From assembly GCA_031082145.1 (NCBI GenBank), contig JAVHLP010000003.1:62001-126000 (forward strand): DNA of 64,000 nt, in the 5' to 3' direction. The notes under the pieces were generated by a model that ran no database searches, was not told the DNA's origin, and was given only the letters and a program-made list of their open reading frames with translations. Both the position numbers and the translations under genes were made by a program. Shown in pieces: positions 33,916-42,064 of this stretch (within the stretch, counting starts at the first letter, position 1; each line of letters opens with the position of its first letter). The DNA is from a bacterium (GTDB taxonomy: Bacteria > Bacillota > Sulfobacillia > UBA995).

Positions 33916-35508
33916 ATGGAGGATCTTGGCGCCTGGCTGTTCGGGCTGCTCCTGATCGGGGGGCTGCTATACCTCTTGGCCATAGCCACCGGCTACGTCC
34001 TGTCCGCCATCTACTGGGCGCTGGCATCGTTCTCCCGTGGCCTGGTGGTGACCCTGGACGGCTTGTTCAGCGCCCAAGTGCTCCCCGACCTGCCGGCCGC
34101 GGCCTGGGCCGCCTGGGGCGCCCTCCTCGGGGGCGTGCTGGGTTTCTGGACCATCGCCCCGGTCTACGGCATGAGGCGGTGGCGCCCGGCCCTCGTCTGG
34201 CTGGTGCTGGCGGCCATGGCCGGTACGGCTGTCTACGGCGCGGTGACCGCCGAACAGGCAAGGCTCGCCGGGGCCGGCTCCGGCGGCTCTCCGGCCCCCG
34301 CAGCCGATTCCACCGCCGGGGTCGCCCGGGGCGATGCCGGTAATGACGGTGACGTGATCTTTCGGGTGAACGCCCAAACCCTGAACGTCCGGGTTGAGTT
34401 CCTGGGCGAGGTCTGGCTGGAGGTCAGGGCCGACGGTAAGTTGGTCCACTCCGGCACCCGGCGCGCTCAGGACGACGCCCTCGTTCTCACCGGCTCCCAG
34501 CTGTGGATGCGGCTGGGCCGCCCCCAGAACGTGATGCTGACCATCAACGGGCAGCCCCAGGAGCGGCTATCGGCCGGCGACCCTCGGAACGTCGTTATCG
34601 AGCTGATCGCCTCCCCGGTCGCCGGGCGCGCCGGGCTTCCGGCCCCGGCGCTGTCAAGACCCGCCGAGGGGGCTGCCGGTGTGTCCCTCCAGCCCACACT
34701 ATCGTGGGTTGCCGTCGAGGGGGCGGCGTCGTACCGGGTGCAGGTGGCCGCTGACACCGGCTTCGCCAGCCTGCACACGGATCAGGCCGGGCTGAAGACC
34801 ACTTCGATAACCCTCGGCCGGGCCCTCAACGCGGGCACCCGTTACTGGTGGCGGGTCAGCGCCGCCGGAGATGCGGGGACCGGCCCTTGGTCGGTCGCCT
34901 CGTTCATCACCCTCGGCCTGCCCCCGGCGCCCGTCACCGCCCAGCCTGCCGACGGCGCCGCCGGGTTGTCCACCACACCGGCCCTGTCATGGTCGACGGT
35001 CTCCGGCGCCACCGAGTACCACGTGCAGGTGGCCCGTGACGACGGGTTCACCGACCTCGCCGAGGAGTGGCCGGGCGTCAAGGGGACGTCGGTGACCGTG
35101 AGCCAGGCGCTGGCGGGAGAGAGCCGCTACTGGTGGCGCGTCGCCGCCGTCAACGCCGCGGGGCGGGGTGCCTGGTCGGCCGCCTCCAATTTCGTGACCG
35201 TGCTCACCGCCCCCCCGGCTCCCCTGCTCTCCTTCCCCGGACGGGAACTGGCCGGCGTCCCGAGGACGCCGGTCCTGTCTTGGAACCGCGTGGCCGGGGC
35301 AACGTCTTACAACGTGCAGGTATCCCGGTCCCCCGACTTCAGCCAGGTTGTCTTCGAGAGAAGCGTGGGCGACCTGGCGGTGCGGGTCACCCCCGAGCTC
35401 TCGCCGGGCGAGCAGTACTGGTGGCGGGTGAGCGCGAGCAACATCGCCGGGACCGGCGACTGGTCCGAAGCTCGGCGCTTCACCGTCCGGGAAGGGGAGG
35501 GCTCCTGA
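33916..35508 (+). CDS. Membrane protein with RodZ-C-like and three FN3 domains
   Basis: 530 residues. Three to four hydrophobic helices occupy residues 8-115, an Ala/Gly/Ser-rich linker follows, then a domain reminiscent of RodZ C-terminal DUF4115 (VEFLGEVWLEVRADGKLVHSG, quoted in part, and LRLG-like LWMRLGRPQNVMLTINGQ). Three fibronectin type III repeats end the protein (about 240-340, 340-435 and 435-525), each with a strand ending YWWRVSA or YWWRVAA. These presumably lie outside the membrane and bind protein or polysaccharide. The gene starts 27 bases after the kinase stop with GGTGGAGGTGG as ribosome site. Confidence 0.8.
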   Translation: MEDLGAWLFGLLLIGGLLYLLAIATGYVLSAIYWALASFSRGLVVTLDGLFSAQVLPDLPAAAWAAWGALLGGVLGFWTIAPVYGMRRWRPALVWLVLAAMAGTAVYGAVTAEQARLAGAGSGGSPAPAADSTAGVARGDAGNDGDVIFRVNAQTLNVRVEFLGEVWLEVRADGKLVHSGTRRAQDDALVLTGSQLWMRLGRPQNVMLTINGQPQERLSAGDPRNVVIELIASPVAGRAGLPAPALSRPAEGAAGVSLQPTLSWVAVEGAASYRVQVAADTGFASLHTDQAGLKTTSITLGRALNAGTRYWWRVSAAGDAGTGPWSVASFITLGLPPAPVTAQPADGAAGLSTTPALSWSTVSGATEYHVQVARDDGFTDLAEEWPGVKGTSVTVSQALAGESRYWWRVAAVNAAGRGAWSAASNFVTVLTAPPAPLLSFPGRELAGVPRTPVLSWNRVAGATSYNVQVSRSPDFSQVVFERSVGDLAVRVTPELSPGEQYWWRVSASNIAGTGDWSEARRFTVREGEGS

Positions 35509-35512
35509 CCCC

Positions 35513-36901
35513 ATGCGCAAGCGCTGCACGGTGGCCATGCTGGCGGTGTGCCTGGTGGCGGCGGCGATCACCGCCTGTCCCGGCCGGCGGCCCCCGACAC
35601 TCATAGGTAACGGCGGGCCGGGGCCGGGTGAAGCCGGGCCGGCGGTGGAGAGCTACCATGGAGGATGGCGGCTGGGTCCCTTTGAGCAGGTGGTGGAGGT
35701 GGCCTGGGTCTCCCCCGGGCAGCTCGGGTACCGGGCCCGTCACGGGGGCGGGGAGGAACTGGGCCGCCTAGGCGTCTTGACGGGGACGGCCGATCGGGCG
35801 TTAGTGGTGGCGGAAGACTGCGTGTACCTGGGTGACCCGTTGCCGGCGGAATTAGGGTGCATCTACAGCGTTCTGTCCGACTTGGGTAACCGCACTCACT
35901 ACATCCGTCCCGATGGCACCCGGCAGGATTTCCCCGCCTTCTTCTACCGGCTGTCGCCTTCCCGCGAGCAAGCCGTCTTGTTCACCAGCCCGCCGGTCCT
36001 CTTGGAGTTCATGACCGGCCGGAGCCTGATCTTGCCGGATGACCTCCATCACGAGTGGCCGGCCATGGCGGTTGGCCTGCGCTGGTCGCCCTGCGAGCGG
36101 CTGCTCCTCTACGAGGACTGGCACAACGGCAGTCTGGTCATCCTGCGTACCCTGGACGGCGAAGAGGAGCTGCGCATCGAGGACGAGGGCTGGTCCAGCA
36201 TCGAGGCGGCCTGGTCGCCCGACGGGAGACGCATCGCCTTTCTGTCCTGGCGGACCGGGGAGCCCTATGCCTACAGAGGCGATTACGACTGCCGCCTCAC
36301 CATCGGCCGGAGACTGGGCATCCTCTGCTTTGAACCCGGGGAGATCTCCTACCTGCCCGGGCAGCCGATGGTCTTCGGTCGTCCCGTCTGGTGCCCGGCT
36401 GGTCGCCGGGTGGCCTTCGCGGCGGGGGCCGAGAAGCCCGGCGGGGAGATAGAATACCGGGTCCTGAGCGAGATCTGGGTTCACGATACTGTCACCGGAG
36501 AGAGCAGCAAGGTGACCAGTGAGCGCAGCGGTATCCACGGCAAGCAGCCCGTGGCCTGGTCGCCCCAGGGAGACCGGCTCCTGTTCGTCGCCAGTTCCGG
36601 AGACGAGTGGGCCGACTGGGTGGTGGACTTGGCCACCGGGCTGGAGACGAGAGTGGGGACCCCGGACCGGGCGGCCTGGCTGCCTGACGGACGGCTGCTC
36701 CAAGTCGTCACCGTCGCCGGCGGGGTCCCGGGCCAGGCGCTTGAACTCCTCGACTCCGCCGGGGGAGTTACGCGCCTCCTGGAAGCGGCCCGCATCGGGG
36801 GGATCGTCGTTATCGGCAACGGATGGTTCGGCGGGGAGCACGTTGGGCTGATCCTGGAAGAAGAGCCCGGTCGGGAGTTCGTGGTGGTGCTCCCGCTCTA
36901 G
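35513..36901 (+). CDS. Propeller-type lipoprotein (TolB/WD40-like)
   Basis: 462-residue lipoprotein with signal and lipobox AITAC (about residue 22). Repeated strand patterns with WSPDGRRIAFLS, WSPQGDRLLFVASSG, WSPCERLLLYEDW and WCPAGRRVAFAAG are the hallmark of TolB-like/WD40-like beta-propellers. It is expected outside the membrane, where it could sense or bind something. It follows the FN3 gene by 4 bases and closes the operon; the convergent methyltransferase gene overlaps its last 4 bases. Confidence 0.8.
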   Translation: MRKRCTVAMLAVCLVAAAITACPGRRPPTLIGNGGPGPGEAGPAVESYHGGWRLGPFEQVVEVAWVSPGQLGYRARHGGGEELGRLGVLTGTADRALVVAEDCVYLGDPLPAELGCIYSVLSDLGNRTHYIRPDGTRQDFPAFFYRLSPSREQAVLFTSPPVLLEFMTGRSLILPDDLHHEWPAMAVGLRWSPCERLLLYEDWHNGSLVILRTLDGEEELRIEDEGWSSIEAAWSPDGRRIAFLSWRTGEPYAYRGDYDCRLTIGRRLGILCFEPGEISYLPGQPMVFGRPVWCPAGRRVAFAAGAEKPGGEIEYRVLSEIWVHDTVTGESSKVTSERSGIHGKQPVAWSPQGDRLLFVASSGDEWADWVVDLATGLETRVGTPDRAAWLPDGRLLQVVTVAGGVPGQALELLDSAGGVTRLLEAARIGGIVVIGNGWFGGEHVGLILEEEPGREFVVVLPL

Positions 36902-37386
36902 CCGCCGTCCAACCAGAACAGGCGGCGCACCAGGCGGCCCGGGGGCGCGTATTCGGGGCGCATCAGCGCGAGGTCGAACCGGTGCCCCGGCGGGCGCCAG
37001 GTCCGGATATTGCCGGAGTATATGCGGTGTGCCCAGTGGGGCAGGCGGAGGCGGGCCAGCCGGACGGACTCGGGCACGATATCCAGGCCGTAGGGCTCGA
37101 TGCTCAGGCCCTTGGCCGCTCCCCAGCGGTGAACGCTCTCCATCAGGATGCCGCTGGCCGCGCAACCCACGTCCAGGAAGGTGCCGCTGCCGTCGAGGGC
37201 CTCGGCGACCAGGCCGCGGGAGGCCTCCCAGGTCACCGCGTCGCCCCCGTGGGCGGGCTTGATCAACGCGGCCATGGCCTCATGCCATTCGTCCTCGTCG
37301 ATGAGCCCCTCGGCCAGGGCCTGGTTGATGGCCGCGACCTCCCGCCAGGCGCGTTCTTTCAAAGCTTCGATGCGCGGGTCGGGCAC
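36898..37386 (-). CDS. Class I SAM-dependent methyltransferase-like protein
   Basis: 162-residue protein with a clear SAM motif I (TFLDVGCAASGILMESVHRW) and a following acidic loop (YGLDIVPESVRLARLRLP). It is shorter than most methyltransferases, lacking the C-terminal sheet. The N-terminal 45 residues are helical. It ends on the last bases of the propeller lipoprotein gene. GTG at 37386 follows GAAGGGTG. Substrate unknown; possibly truncated. Confidence 0.7.
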   Translation of the reverse strand: MPDPRIEALKERAWREVAAINQALAEGLIDEDEWHEAMAALIKPAHGGDAVTWEASRGLVAEALDGSGTFLDVGCAASGILMESVHRWGAAKGLSIEPYGLDIVPESVRLARLRLPHWAHRIYSGNIRTWRPPGHRFDLALMRPEYAPPGRLVRRLFWLDGG

Positions 37387-37645
37387 CGCCGGTCACCCTT
37401 CGCGCCGGGTAGATCTTACGGCTACAGCAAACCGTTCCTTCTCGGCTAGGGCGGTCACATTTGTCGGTGTGGCGACCCAGTACGGCCGTCCCTGTCACCC
37501 GCACCGGTAGCCGGGTGAACGGGGGGCTGGTCAAGCTCCCAGGCCCACCCGTGCCGTCCCTTCGCTGAAACAATGCGTCAATAATCTAGTCGCGCGGGTC
37601 GCCGGTTGCGCCGGAGCCCATGAGTGTCTCCCACCGGTTGACGCT

Positions 37646-39295
37646 TCAGGTCGCCTCGTCCGGCCAGACGCAGTCGAAACGTGGGAGATTGCTCAGGCCT
37701 GCGGCGATCATGGCCTCCAGCCGGCTGCTCACGCCTATGAGGCGGATGGAGATGCCGGGACGGGCGGCGACCCTATCCAGGAACCGCACGAGCCGGCGAA
37801 ACGTCCTCTCGGAGGGCAGTTGGAGGTTGGCCAGGTGAATGTCCAACCGATGCTGTCCTCGAGCGAGGGAGGCCTTGAGGTCATGAACGAGCTGCCGGAA
37901 CGTGCTCCGATCCAGGAAGCCTTCCAAATGGAAACGGCGGCTCTTCCGCGATCCGATCGCCTGGGCCAGATCGGGATGATGGGCAAGCCAGCGCCCCAGG
38001 ATGTGTCGTCCAACTAACTTGTATCCGGCAGTGGCTACTCTCAAAGTCACCAAGTCTTGAAGAATGGGTCCCAGCCCGTAGAACTGGGAGAAGGCCCTCA
38101 TGACCCCATTCTGCAATGCTTCCGGGGTCATGCGGGCAGGTTGGTACACCACGTGGTGCCCATCATAGAGCGACCAATCCCGGGTGAGCAGGCGGCCCTG
38201 GCGCTCGAGGTCGGCGAACAGCTGAGTCCCGGGTATGGGGGTCAGGACCAGAAACTGCGCAGTGTCTATGCCTTCTTCCCGGGCGAAGGCGACCGTCTCG
38301 CCCGCCGTCTGCTCTGTATCCTCGTCGCTCCCCAGCACGAACATGCCGTGAACACCGATGCCGTGCCGGTGCAGGGCTTTAATGCAGGCGCGGATATCCG
38401 CCACTCCTTGACCCTTCTGGAACTCCTGGAGGGTGCGGGGGTTTACAGATTCAAAGCCGACTTGGGCCATCCGGCAGTTGGTGCGGGACATTAACTGCAG
38501 GAGTTCCTTGTCCCGCGTCGCCTCCACTCGGATCTGGGCCATCCACGCCCGAGGAACGGCCCTGCGGGCGATCATCAACCTGAGTATCTCCTTGGTTCGG
38601 GCGGGAGAAGCCGTGAAGTTATCGTCGTAGAAGAAGACCCGGCGACCGCGAAAGACCTCAACTTCTTCCACTACCTGGGTGACACTGCGAAAACGGCACC
38701 TCCGCCCAAACAGAGCCGTTACGGCACAGAAGGTGCAAGCGTGGGGGCACCCCCGGGAAGTCATGACCGGGTGCAGCTTGAGCCGCCCGGAGTTAGCGAG
38801 CACGCCTAGGTCAGGCCGGGGCAGCCGCTCCAGGTCGACCGGGGGAGGGAGGGGGTTGTGCACCATCCCACCGTTCCAATGGTAGGAGAGACCTGGTGTT
38901 TCCCGGAAATCGGCCCCCTCAGCCAGGCACCGCACCAGGGCGGGAAAGGTGTCGTCAGCCTCCCCTCTAAGGACGAAGTCCGCCGCCGCCAGTCCCTCCT
39001 CTGGTAGGAAAGTCACGTGGGGCCCGCCCAGGACCACCGACACCCCGCGGTGACGAAGGAGCCGCCCCAGCCGGTAAGCCTCAGGGGCGGTGGAAGTGGT
39101 GACGCTGATCCCGACCAAGTCTGAACTGAGAAGCTCGAAAGCTGGTACTTCCTGGATGCTCTGGCACCAGACTCGGCAATCATACCCCTGGCTCCGAAGG
39201 ACGGTAGCCAAACCGACAAGACCCAACCGAGGCAGCCGCACCATGCTGAACACGTGGTAGTCAGGGGCCCTTGGCTCAACCAGGGTTATCTTCAT
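37646..39295 (-). CDS. B12-binding radical SAM protein
   Basis: 549 residues. The N-terminus (1-150) is a cobalamin-binding fold without the full DxHxxG motif, with GISVTTSTAPEAYRLGRLLR and VVLGGPHVTFLPEE. The radical SAM barrel begins at TSRGCPHACTFCAV (the CxxxCxxC motif near residue 195), with FYDDNFTA, FESVNPRTLQEFQKG and TPIPGTQLFADLERQGR further on, typical of BchE/HpnJ-type proteins. A C-terminal region of about 150 residues is unlike the family and ends in an STAS-like stretch. AAGGAGAAG precedes ATG at 39295. It stands alone and divergent from yceD. Confidence 0.82.
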   Translation of the reverse strand: MKITLVEPRAPDYHVFSMVRLPRLGLVGLATVLRSQGYDCRVWCQSIQEVPAFELLSSDLVGISVTTSTAPEAYRLGRLLRHRGVSVVLGGPHVTFLPEEGLAAADFVLRGEADDTFPALVRCLAEGADFRETPGLSYHWNGGMVHNPLPPPVDLERLPRPDLGVLANSGRLKLHPVMTSRGCPHACTFCAVTALFGRRCRFRSVTQVVEEVEVFRGRRVFFYDDNFTASPARTKEILRLMIARRAVPRAWMAQIRVEATRDKELLQLMSRTNCRMAQVGFESVNPRTLQEFQKGQGVADIRACIKALHRHGIGVHGMFVLGSDEDTEQTAGETVAFAREEGIDTAQFLVLTPIPGTQLFADLERQGRLLTRDWSLYDGHHVVYQPARMTPEALQNGVMRAFSQFYGLGPILQDLVTLRVATAGYKLVGRHILGRWLAHHPDLAQAIGSRKSRRFHLEGFLDRSTFRQLVHDLKASLARGQHRLDIHLANLQLPSERTFRRLVRFLDRVAARPGISIRLIGVSSRLEAMIAAGLSNLPRFDCVWPDEAT

Positions 39296-39499
39296 TAGAA
39301 ACTTCTCCTTCCGCATGCCCCTCCTTTCGTGGAACAGCCTGATTGCACCTGCCTGCGGGTTGCAGACCATCCGACTCAATGCCTCACGCGAAAAGACACA
39401 CCTATCAGGGATCTGGTCAGTTCGTCGGTGGTGAAGAAGGGCCCCGGTTGCGGGATGCTATCGACACGGTGAGTGCCGGCACAGCGAGCCATGCGCGCG

Positions 39500-39529
39500 T
39501 TGACACTGCTACCCGCCCGACATTATAAT
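39500..39529 (+). promoter_or_regulatory. Perfect sigma-A promoter for yceD-rpmF
   Basis: TTGACA (39500-39505), an 18-base spacer and TATAAT (39524-39529). Both hexamers are perfect. Transcription should start near 39536, about 25 bases before the yceD start codon. Confidence 0.9.
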
Positions 39530-39561
39530 GAACCCGGTCTTTCCAGAGGACGGGAGTAGTC

Positions 39562-40098
39562 TTGAAGGTAAACATCGGTCGCATCAAGGGAGAGCCCGGG
39601 GCCCGGATGAGCGTCCAGCGCCGGGAGGACGTGGGCCCGCTGGGGGAGGCCAACCCCACCGGCCCGGTTGAGATCCGGGCCGATCTCGTCAACACCGGCC
39701 CCACCCTCGCCCTGTCGGGGACGGCGAAGGTCCCGGTCACCTTGCGGTGCGCCCGGTGCCTGGATGAGCTCTCCCTCTGCCTCGAGGCCCAGCTGGAGGA
39801 CCAGTATCGGGAGGCCCCCGGCCCGCCGGAAGAAGAGGAACTCCGCCGGGCCTTGGAGGAAGAGGGGGTTATCCTCTACCACGGCGACGAGATCGACCTC
39901 CGGGGGCCGGTGCGGGAGAGCCTCCTGCTGGCGATTCCCATGCAGCCGCTGTGCCGGCCGGAATGCCGCGGGATCTGTCCCGCCTGCGGGACCGATCTGA
40001 ACCGGCAGCCGTGTGAGTGCGCTGCCGAAGCCGTTGACCCCCGGTTCGAGGCGCTGCGGCAACTGAACGTCAAGAACGAACGTCCTGAGGAGCGATAA
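39562..40098 (+). CDS. yceD: YceD family protein (DUF177)
   Basis: 178-residue DUF177 protein, the usual partner upstream of rpmF, implicated in 23S rRNA or L32 handling. Family features: LRCARCLDELSLCLEA, a central acidic stretch (PPEEEELRRALEEE), EIDLRGPVRESLLLAIPMQP and a Cys cluster CRPECRGICPACGTDLN that may bind zinc. The start is TTG at 39562 with ACGGGAGTAG upstream. rpmF follows after 2 bases. Confidence 0.9.
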   Translation: MKVNIGRIKGEPGARMSVQRREDVGPLGEANPTGPVEIRADLVNTGPTLALSGTAKVPVTLRCARCLDELSLCLEAQLEDQYREAPGPPEEEELRRALEEEGVILYHGDEIDLRGPVRESLLLAIPMQPLCRPECRGICPACGTDLNRQPCECAAEAVDPRFEALRQLNVKNERPEER

Positions 40099-40100
40099 CG

Positions 40101-40304
40101 TTGGCGGTACCCAAGCGGAAGACCTCGAAGGCCAGGCAGCGCAGCCGGTCGGCGAACTGGCGGCTGGAAGTCCCCAACCTGTCCGCCTGTCCCCGCTGTA
40201 AGGAACTGCGGCCTCCCCACTTCGTCTGTCCCAATTGCGGTTACTACCGCGGGCGGGACGTGCTGGAACTGGGGAAGAAGAAGAAGAAGAAGACCAAGGA
40301 GTAG
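40101..40304 (+). CDS. rpmF: Ribosomal protein L32
   Basis: 67-residue bL32: MAVPKRKTSKARQRSRSANW at the N-terminus and a zinc ribbon CPRCKELRPPHFVCPNCGYY. The C-terminal tail has six consecutive lysines. TTG start at 40101, with GGAGCGATAAC upstream. Co-transcribed with yceD from the perfect promoter at 39500. Confidence 0.97.
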   Translation: MAVPKRKTSKARQRSRSANWRLEVPNLSACPRCKELRPPHFVCPNCGYYRGRDVLELGKKKKKKTKE

Positions 40305-40314
40305 GCCCTCCAGG

Positions 40315-40346
40315 GCGATCCGGGGGACGACCGTCCCCCGGATCGC
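40315..40346 (+). terminator. Long perfect hairpin after rpmF
   Basis: GCGATCCGGGGGACG (40315-40329) and its exact complement (40332-40346) form a 15-base inverted repeat with a two-base centre. Only a short T-poor tail (TGTTCT) follows. It probably terminates or stabilises the yceD-rpmF transcript before the fapR operon. Confidence 0.6.
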
Positions 40347-40426
40347 TGTTCTCACCGGCTGGATCCCACGCCTGCGCTCCTTTTTCTCCACGGGAAGGAA
40401 TGGAGACGGGGATGGCGTATTATTAC

Positions 40427-40448
40427 TTCTTACTAGCAGGTAATAGAA
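40427..40448 (+). promoter_or_regulatory. fapR: Candidate FapR operator
   Basis: In a conspicuously AT-rich stretch before fapR lies TTCTTACTAGCAGGTAATAG ending AGAA (40427-40448), an imperfect palindrome. The minus-strand reading contains TACCT and TAGTAA, similar to the Bacillus FapR box (TTAGTACCTN-TACTAA type). Autoregulation of fapR and malonyl-CoA control of the fab operon would be expected. Confidence 0.4.
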
Positions 40449-40484
40449 CCCGGTTAGAATGAGCGGGGAGGGGTGCGGCCCGGC

Positions 40485-41084
40485 ATGGCAGATAGCCTAG
40501 CGAGATTGGAACGGCACCGTCGCCTGGTCGAGACCATCCAGGAGAACCCCTTCTTCACCGATGAGGAACTGGCCCGGCACTTCAGCGTCAGCGTGCAGAC
40601 CATCCGCCTGGACCGCATGACTCTGCGTATTCCCGAACTGCGGGAGCGGCTCCGGGAGGTAGCGGGCCGAACCTACAGCCAGGTCAAGTCCCTGGGCAGC
40701 CGCGAGATAGTGGGCGAGCTCCTGGATGTGCAACTGGGCCAGAGTGGTCTGTCCGTACTGGAGACCACTTCCGACATGGCCTTCGAGCGAACGGGTGTCG
40801 TGCGCGGCCACCACATCTTCGCCCAGGCCGACTCACTGGCCATAGCCCTGGTGGACGCCGACACCGTGCTGACCGGGCTGGCCAACGTGAAGTACCGGCG
40901 GCCGGTGCGGGTGGGCGAGAAGCTGGTGGCCAAGGCGGAGGTCCTGAGACGGAAAGGGAACAAGTTCGTGGTCCTGGTGACCACCCGGGTGGCGAGGGAG
41001 AACGTGTTCCGGGGCAAGTTCGTGGTCTTCGCGCTGAACGCGGGTGATACCGAGATACGGCCCGAAGGAGATGGACCTCATTGA
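40485..41084 (+). CDS. fapR: Fatty acid and phospholipid regulator FapR
   Basis: 199-residue repressor. The N-terminal DeoR-like helix-turn-helix reads RLVETIQENPFFTDEELARH and FSVSVQTIRLDRMTLRIPEL. The C-terminal hotdog domain that binds malonyl-CoA follows (FERTGVVRGHHIFAQADSLA, VLTGLANVKYRRPVRVGEKL). It represses lipid synthesis genes until malonyl-CoA accumulates. Start at ATG 40485 or GTG 40473 (GGGGAGGG immediately upstream); I favour ATG on alignment with the family. The stop overlaps the plsX TTG start as TTGA. Confidence 0.9.
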   Translation: MADSLARLERHRRLVETIQENPFFTDEELARHFSVSVQTIRLDRMTLRIPELRERLREVAGRTYSQVKSLGSREIVGELLDVQLGQSGLSVLETTSDMAFERTGVVRGHHIFAQADSLAIALVDADTVLTGLANVKYRRPVRVGEKLVAKAEVLRRKGNKFVVLVTTRVARENVFRGKFVVFALNAGDTEIRPEGDGPH

Positions 41085-42064
41085 GGATAGCGGTTGACGC
41101 CATGGGCGGTGACCATGCGCCGGGCGATATCGTGGAGGGATCCCGCCAGGCGGTTGCCGCCTACGGACACACCGTGCTACTGGTGGGGCGGCCGGAAGCG
41201 TTGGGACGGGAACCCGGGGAGGGGCTGGAGGTCGTCCCCGCCTCGGAGGTCATCGAGTTCGACGAGGCGCCCGCGATGGCCATCCGCAAGAAGAAGGACT
41301 CCTCCATCGCCGTTGGGCTCCGGCTGCTCAAGGAGGGACGGGCGGACGCCCTGGTGTCCGCCGGCAGCACCGGGGCCCTCATGGCCGGCGGGTTGCTGAT
41401 GCTTGGCCGGTTGCCGGGCATCGAACGCCCGGCCCTGGCCGGGATCATGCCCGGCGCGGGGGGCCGGGGTATGTTAATGCTGGACCTGGGCGCCCATACC
41501 GACGCCGGCCCGGAGCATCTCTGCCAGTGGGCGATCATGGGTTCCATCTACGCCGAGAAGGTGATGGGCATCCCCTCGCCCCGGGTCGGCCTGGCCAACA
41601 TCGGGACCGAGCCTTCCAAGGGCAACGAGGCGGTGAAGGCCGCCTACCCGAGGTTGGCGGCGTCTGGCCTGAACTTCGCCGGAAACGTGGAGGGCCGGGA
41701 CATCCCCGCCTGCCCGGTGGACGTGCTGGTGTGGGATGGGTTCGTGGGTAACATCGTCCTGAAGTACACCGAGGGGCTGGCCACTTCCCTCTTTGGGCTC
41801 ATGAAGGAGGAGTTCACCCGGGGCCTGGTGTCCCGGGTGGGGGCCTTGATGCTGCTGGGGGCCATCCAGCGGGTGAAGGCGCGGCTGGACTACAGCGAGC
41901 ACGGAGGCGCGCCGCTACTCGGCATTCGGGGGGCCGTCATCAAGTGCCATGGCAGTTCGCGGGCCCTCGCCATCAAGAACGGGATCCGGGTTGCGGCGGG
42001 ATTCGCGGCGGCGGGGGTCAACCAGCTCATCGCCGGCAGCGTGGGGGAGGGGGGACCCGCTTGA
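41081..42064 (+). CDS. plsX: Phosphate acyltransferase PlsX
   Basis: 327-residue PlsX, making acyl-phosphate from acyl-ACP for phosphatidic acid synthesis. Family blocks: RIAVDAMGGDHAPGDIVEGS, AMAIRKKKDSSIAVGLRLLK, ALVSAGSTGALMAGGLLMLG, LGAHTDAGPEHLCQWA, NIGTEPSKGNE, WDGFVGNIVLKYTEGLA and a closing HGSSRALAIKNGI. The TTG start at 41081 overlaps fapR and the stop overlaps fabH as TTGA. FakA-made acyl-phosphate enters the same pool. Confidence 0.95.
   Translation: MRIAVDAMGGDHAPGDIVEGSRQAVAAYGHTVLLVGRPEALGREPGEGLEVVPASEVIEFDEAPAMAIRKKKDSSIAVGLRLLKEGRADALVSAGSTGALMAGGLLMLGRLPGIERPALAGIMPGAGGRGMLMLDLGAHTDAGPEHLCQWAIMGSIYAEKVMGIPSPRVGLANIGTEPSKGNEAVKAAYPRLAASGLNFAGNVEGRDIPACPVDVLVWDGFVGNIVLKYTEGLATSLFGLMKEEFTRGLVSRVGALMLLGAIQRVKARLDYSEHGGAPLLGIRGAVIKCHGSSRALAIKNGIRVAAGFAAAGVNQLIAGSVGEGGPA

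Noticed and set aside
26346-36901. Type VI secretion system
   Set aside because: Kinase, phosphatase, FHA and a ClpV-like ATPase are present, but there are no sheath, tube, baseplate, VgrG or membrane-complex genes, and Firmicutes do not carry classical T6SS.
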